Origin: VBAU01 sp036005185
Lineage (GTDB): Bacteria; Bacteroidota; Bacteroidia; Chitinophagales; Chitinophagaceae
Reading direction: 5' to 3'
Assembly (NCBI GenBank): GCA_036005185.1
Contig: DASYQS010000003.1
Location: 1 to 64,000 of the forward strand
DNA: 64,000 bases
Each line of letters opens with the position of its first letter. The first letter of the stretch is position 1. Of this stretch, positions 60,160-64,000 are shown in pieces. The position numbers and the translations under genes are program-made. The notes beneath the pieces were generated by a model. The model ran no database searches. It worked only from the letters and a program-made list of their open reading frames with translations, and was not told the DNA's origin.

Positions 60160-62427
60160 ATGACGCTGAAAAGATTGCCTGTTAAAACTACCTGTGTAGT
60201 AATTATATTCCTTTCTTTCTTCATCTTTGCAACCTTTATTACTGATACAGGAAAGAATGCTCGTTATTCTACATGGAATCAGTATGGTGGAGGACCGGAT
60301 CAGTCAAAGTATTTTGATGCTTCACAGATCACCAAAGAAAATGTGAACCAGTTGAAGCTGGCGTGGGTATATCCTACTATGGATTCAGCATTTAATTTCT
60401 TTAGTCCAATCGTTGTGGACACTATCATGTATGTCATGGCAAAGAATTCTTCGCTTGTTGCAGTGAATGCTGAAACAGGAAAGGAAATCTGGATACACGC
60501 CAACCTGCAGGGCCTAACCCGCAGAGGGATTAATTATTGGGAAAGCAAAGACAGAAAAGACAGACGTTTGCTGTTTACACTTAATAATACATTGCAAGCT
60601 ATAGATGCCCTTACAGGAAAATCCATTATGGCCTTTGGCACCAATGGCTATGTTGATATGAGAAAAGGATTGGACCGGAACCCAACATCTATTCGAAGAA
60701 TGCAGTCTATGATGCCGGGTGTTGTATTTGAAAATCTAATCATAATGGGATCAGCTCCAGGCGAAGGTTATTTTTCTGCTCCCGGTTATATTAGGGCTTA
60801 TAATGTGGTAACGGGCAAGCTTGTATGGACCTTCCATACTATTCCACGACCGGGTGAATTTGGTTACAATACCTGGCCGAAAAACGCTTACAAATATGTA
60901 GGCGGCACAAATGTGTGGAGCGAAATTTCGATAGATGAGAAACGAGGGATTGCTTATTTGCCTATTGGCTCACCTACGTATGATTTTTATGGTGCCGATC
61001 GTTTGGGCAGCAACTTATTTGGTAATTGTCTCGTAGCATTGAATGCCCGTACCGGTAAGCGTCTCTGGCATTTTCAAACTGTGCATCACGACCTCTGGGA
61101 TTATGATCTTGCTTCAGCACCGCAATTAATAACTGTCAATCGTAACGGTCAGCGAATTGATGCTGTAGCCGTAGCAACCAAGCATGGATTTATGTTTGTG
61201 TTTGACAGGGTAACAGGCAAACCAATATTCCCGATTGAAGAAAAATCTTTCCCTTCAAGCAAAATGCCTGGAGAAAAATCATGGCCAACACAACCCATTC
61301 CCACCGTTGTTCCAAGTTTTACAAGGCATGAAGTAACGAAGGAGATGTTGAATCCTTATTTCTCTGAAGAAGAAAAGCAAAAATGGTATAAAAGAATAGC
61401 TGCTGCTAAATCGGGTTTGTTCGTTCCTCCCTCCGATAAATATGAAACCATCATGCTGCCCGGTGCATTGGGCGGAGTGAATTTCGGCAACACCGCTTCG
61501 GACCCAAGCAAAGGCATGGTATATATTTTAACGCAGGAGTATCCTTCGGTTTATAAACTTGAAAGAGTCAAATCGCCCCGTGAGCTGATGTCGAAAGATG
61601 AGTTACAAAAAGCAAAAACACTTATCACCGTTAGCTGCCGGTCCTGTCACGGAGATAATTTAACAGGCAGGGGCATTGCTCCCTCGATCGTCAATAGCGG
61701 GCAACGTATGTCCTTTGAAGAATTTAAAACGCTGGTAACTGTTGGCCGGGGCCAGATGCCAGGTTTGGTTCATATAGACGAACAAAGTGTAACGGCTATT
61801 TACCGTTATTTAGGCGGGAGGCCAGCCTCGCGATTTGGTTTTGGTCCGCGAGGAACGCAGACAAACAAAATGCCAGATGGACTGGTTGTAGCATCCGGCG
61901 GTGCACCTGTTAAACCCGATGAGAAACCAGCGCCGCCAATGAGTGATTACCCCTTGGGTGTACCGCATCCTGCAAACCGTTATACAACAGATTATGGTAC
62001 GGCATGGCCTAACCTCTTAGGTCCAACATGGGCATGGGTTATCGCTTACGATTTGAACACTGGTACAATAAAATGGAAACAACCACTCGGCGAAGATTCT
62101 ATTGCTTCCAGCAAAGGAGATAAGACTAGCGGTGCTGTCAATGGCTCGCAGCGAAAAGGAATGATTGTTACTTCCACCGGGGTATTGTTCTGTACCGGCA
62201 AGGGAGGAAAATTGTATGCTTACGATGCAGACAACGGAAAACTTTTATGGGAAACAATCTTAAGTCATGAATCAAATGCACAGCCCATGATGTATGAATT
62301 AAATGGCAAACAATATCTCGTTGTCAACGCCACAAATAATTTTACGAAAGACAGCTATGATCATTCGAAAGATCCCGGAGCACTGTCAAGAGGTTATATG
62401 GTTTATGCGCTTCCCGAAAAAAAATAA
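60160..62427 (+). CDS. PQQ-dependent sugar dehydrogenase with inserted cytochrome c
   Basis: A 755-residue quinoprotein. The start chosen is the ATG at 60160 (MTLKRLPVKTTCVVIIFLSF), giving one N-terminal membrane or signal segment; the upstream frame has only a TTG. The beta-propeller has the quinoprotein motifs GNARTGKRLWHFQ-like blades, FHTIPRPGEFGYNTWP and QTVHHDLWDYDLASAPQL. A cytochrome c domain is inserted late in the propeller with haem motif Cys493-x-x-Cys496-His497 (SCRSCHGDNLTG). It should oxidise aldoses to lactones at the periplasmic face and pass electrons to the chain. No pqq biosynthesis genes are seen, so the cofactor may come from outside. Confidence 0.87.
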   Translation: MTLKRLPVKTTCVVIIFLSFFIFATFITDTGKNARYSTWNQYGGGPDQSKYFDASQITKENVNQLKLAWVYPTMDSAFNFFSPIVVDTIMYVMAKNSSLVAVNAETGKEIWIHANLQGLTRRGINYWESKDRKDRRLLFTLNNTLQAIDALTGKSIMAFGTNGYVDMRKGLDRNPTSIRRMQSMMPGVVFENLIIMGSAPGEGYFSAPGYIRAYNVVTGKLVWTFHTIPRPGEFGYNTWPKNAYKYVGGTNVWSEISIDEKRGIAYLPIGSPTYDFYGADRLGSNLFGNCLVALNARTGKRLWHFQTVHHDLWDYDLASAPQLITVNRNGQRIDAVAVATKHGFMFVFDRVTGKPIFPIEEKSFPSSKMPGEKSWPTQPIPTVVPSFTRHEVTKEMLNPYFSEEEKQKWYKRIAAAKSGLFVPPSDKYETIMLPGALGGVNFGNTASDPSKGMVYILTQEYPSVYKLERVKSPRELMSKDELQKAKTLITVSCRSCHGDNLTGRGIAPSIVNSGQRMSFEEFKTLVTVGRGQMPGLVHIDEQSVTAIYRYLGGRPASRFGFGPRGTQTNKMPDGLVVASGGAPVKPDEKPAPPMSDYPLGVPHPANRYTTDYGTAWPNLLGPTWAWVIAYDLNTGTIKWKQPLGEDSIASSKGDKTSGAVNGSQRKGMIVTSTGVLFCTGKGGKLYAYDADNGKLLWETILSHESNAQPMMYELNGKQYLVVNATNNFTKDSYDHSKDPGALSRGYMVYALPEKK

Positions 62428-62544
62428 TGATGGCTTCATAACGGATACTAACGCTAAATCACAGTGTTGAAAAATGTAATTTTTTTGATCCATTCTAATG
62501 CTAGTCTCTTTATCTATCGATACTAGTTTAAAACTGTACTTTCT
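62428..62544. other. short spacer before the YhcH-like gene
   Basis: No structure is recognised apart from a run of T near 62480. A promoter for the YhcH-like gene may lie here. Confidence 0.3.
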
Positions 62545-63176
62545 ATGCTTTATTATAACCACATCAGGCGAATTTTTCTGATAGCAAGCTTGCTCTTTTC
62601 TTTTGGACTTTGTACTCTTTCTGCCCAATCAGCCAACAATGATTGGTCAAAGCATAAAGCAAAAAATGGTTTAAGAAAAAGGAATGGCTCAATGGTCTTT
62701 CCATCGCGCCACATTCATCTATTGATAAATTACAATTTGCAAAGCAATATCATCTTAATCAGGCAGCTTGGGATAAAGCTTTTGCTTATTTAAAAAATAC
62801 AGATTTGAAAACTCTTGCTACTGGCAGATATGGGATTGATGGCAATAATGTTTATGTTATCGTAACAGAAGCTCCCACGAAAGATTATGATAAAACAGCG
62901 TTTGAATCGCATCGCAAGTATATTGACCTCCAGTATGTGATAACAGGAAAAGAAAACATGGGAAAAGCTTCTCTTGCTTCAGTAACTGTGAACAAACCTT
63001 ATGATGAAGCGGCAGATATTGCTTATTATGCTGGCGAAGGGAAAATTTATACACTACCTGCCGGAACATTTATGCTTTTCTTTCCAACAGATGCCCATCG
63101 TCCCAACATTACTCCTGGTGGAAACAAAGTAGTGAAAAAGATTGTCATCAAAATAAATGTGATAGCTGAAAAATAG
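62545..63176 (+). pseudogene. exported YhcH/YjgK/YiaL-family gene split by a -1 frameshift
   Basis: The first frame starts at 62545 with a signal peptide (RRIFLIASLLFSFGLCTLSA) and reads SANNDWSKHKAK. At the A6 run (62661-62666) the homology moves to the -1 frame and continues KWFKKKEWLNGLSIAPHSSI, DKLQFAKQYHLNQAAWDKAF and then the TabA/YhcH core (SHRKYIDLQYVITGKENMGK, TLPAGTFMLFFPTDAHRPNI). Joined, it would be about 210 residues and exported, whereas the family is normally cytoplasmic. The context GCA AAA AAT is a classic A AAA AAT slippery heptamer, so programmed slippage is possible. A one-base deletion or a sequencing error is the simpler alternative. It overlaps no gene and ends one base before the convergent cupin gene. 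Confidence 0.75.
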
Positions 63177-63177
63177 G

Positions 63178-64000
63178 TTACTTGTTATCATCGCCCATAA
63201 CATCATAGCCACGCCACTTAAATTCTTTGGCAAGGCCGGAAGCAGCAGGCCACGCAATCTTGTGTTGGTTACTTGCTACCCATTTGCGACGGTTTTCTTC
63301 AGTATCGAAAGAAATTTGGATCTGGTAATTATAATTTGTAGGCTCTCCTTCAATTTCCTTTTCAACATTTTCCGGAAAAAGTCTGAGCAGTTTTGATTCG
63401 ATATAGCCCTGTTGTACTGTCATGGCAGGCACATAAATAGACGTGTACATTTTCTCAAAGGCTTCTGCATTTTCTTTCGCCACTACAAAATCCATCTGAA
63501 GAACCATCGCCTTTGCTTTGGCAAGTGGTTTCAGGCGAATGGGATCTTTTTGTTTGGATGTTGCAACGCCGATAACCAGTAACTCTAAATCATTCTTTCC
63601 ATTATTGGAAATTTTTACAGCTTCACCCAATGCACCATAAAAAGCATCATCAGCTTTTATTGAGGTAGTATCTGAATTGATGGTAATTGTGCCCGATCCC
63701 TTCACTACATAATATACTTCTTCTATTCCTTCCAATTGCCTGCCGGCATTGCTGCCAGAAGGAATAACAACATGATCAACATGATCCCAACTGGATGAGA
63801 AAATATCAGGCCCGAATATGCGGCGATAAAGTATGCCGTTGCCGGAATAAGCAGCGCTATTCGGTTTGAGAGACTCTCGTCTCAGTTGGCCGGAAACAAA
63901 TTGTGGAACCGGATCCAATGCAGCACCAACACGGGTATCATTAAGATCGAAATTATCGCCTCGACCTTTTGTGGTACTCACCGCAAAATTTAGCCAGCGA
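63178..64000 (-). CDS. cupin plus dimeric alpha/beta-barrel protein (5' end outside the window)
   Basis: The frame from the stop at 63178 remains open through the window edge (RWLNFAVSTTKGRGDNFD), so the start lies to the right; the GTG at 63981 is a possible but weaker start. The N-terminal half is a cupin (HVVIPSGSNAGRQLEGIEEV, VKGSGTITINSD). The C-terminal half resembles a ferredoxin-like dimeric barrel (VLQMDFVVAKENAEAFEKMY, SFDTEENRRKWVASNQHKIA). The combination suggests a small exported or cytoplasmic enzyme or sensor of sugar-derived compounds. It is convergent with the YhcH-like gene, with a one-base gap. Confidence 0.7.
   Translation of the reverse strand, partial: RWLNFAVSTTKGRGDNFDLNDTRVGAALDPVPQFVSGQLRRESLKPNSAAYSGNGILYRRIFGPDIFSSSWDHVDHVVIPSGSNAGRQLEGIEEVYYVVKGSGTITINSDTTSIKADDAFYGALGEAVKISNNGKNDLELLVIGVATSKQKDPIRLKPLAKAKAMVLQMDFVVAKENAEAFEKMYTSIYVPAMTVQQGYIESKLLRLFPENVEKEIEGEPTNYNYQIQISFDTEENRRKWVASNQHKIAWPAASGLAKEFKWRGYDVMGDDNK

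Noticed and set aside
1..64000. CRISPR arrays, tRNA and rRNA genes, cobalamin riboswitches
   Set aside because: No repeat-spacer pattern, cloverleaf or ribosomal sequence, or conserved riboswitch core was seen on either strand.

Overview
The window looks like a chromosome segment of a Bacteroidota member, most plausibly a Chitinophagaceae or close relative. The evidence is a SusC/SusD pair, several carboxypeptidase-regulatory-domain TonB-dependent receptors, a DUF5916 protein, a propeller-sensor histidine kinase, AT-rich spacers with weak Shine-Dalgarno sequences and Bacteroidota-type hypothetical proteins. No rRNA, tRNA or CRISPR array was recognised.

Region 1 (1-9.4 kb) starts with the 3' end of a group II intron. 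It continues with a train of single-gene modules, all on the minus strand: a DHFR-like gene with a nonsense codon, a VOC protein, a serine hydrolase, a dienelactone-hydrolase-like enzyme, an intradiol dioxygenase, an alpha/beta hydrolase, a small membrane protein and a DUF6624 protein. The modules are separated by 140-210 nt imperfect palindromes and by leftover 3' ends of other genes (cupin, TPR). The layout resembles an integron cassette array, but no integrase is in view and the core sites are not canonical.

Region 2 (9.5-18.2 kb) is a minus-strand operon: a small His/Cys protein, an ABC ATPase, two DUF3526 ABC-2 permeases, a DUF5916 protein and a TonB-dependent receptor. Region 3 (18.5-26.4 kb) is mixed accessory DNA. 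It holds a formylglycine-generating-enzyme-like lipoprotein, a GlxA-type regulator divergent from an unusual SDR, an alkylmercury-lyase-like protein without the catalytic Asp, SnoaL proteins, and a Crp/Fnr-type regulator ahead of three genes with a perfect 15-bp inverted repeat in between. Region 4 (26.5-28.65 kb) is a decayed mobile element: an integrase remnant, a truncated ssb and broken membrane and cupin genes. Region 5 (28.65-37.6 kb) has a TonB receptor, a SgcJ-like protein, a two-component system and an IS4-family element with a frameshifted transposase.

Region 6 (37.8-64 kb) is the main metabolic locus. On the minus strand are a SMP-30 lactonase, SusC/SusD, a pentonate-type IlvD/EDD dehydratase, a KdaD/XylX-like FAH dehydratase and a GH51 arabinofuranosidase. 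On the plus strand are an AraC regulator, a gluconokinase-like FGGY kinase, a BASS symporter, an RraA protein and a GalD-like enolase-superfamily protein. Further right are a second RraA, a beta-helix protein, a bicupin-SMP-30 fusion, a PQQ dehydrogenase with an inserted cytochrome c, a frameshifted YhcH/YiaL gene and a cupin protein. A 65-bp element occurs both upstream of susC and in the lactonase/araC divergent region, so it may mark the regulon.

Taken together, region 6 suggests arabinan-type glycan uptake and oxidative, non-phosphorylating sugar-acid breakdown. An unusual share of its enzymes (PQQ dehydrogenase, lactonases, enolase-superfamily dehydratase, both RraA proteins, YhcH) carry export signals. 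This hints at a pathway that runs partly outside the cytoplasm, which I regard as the most interesting hypothesis in the window.
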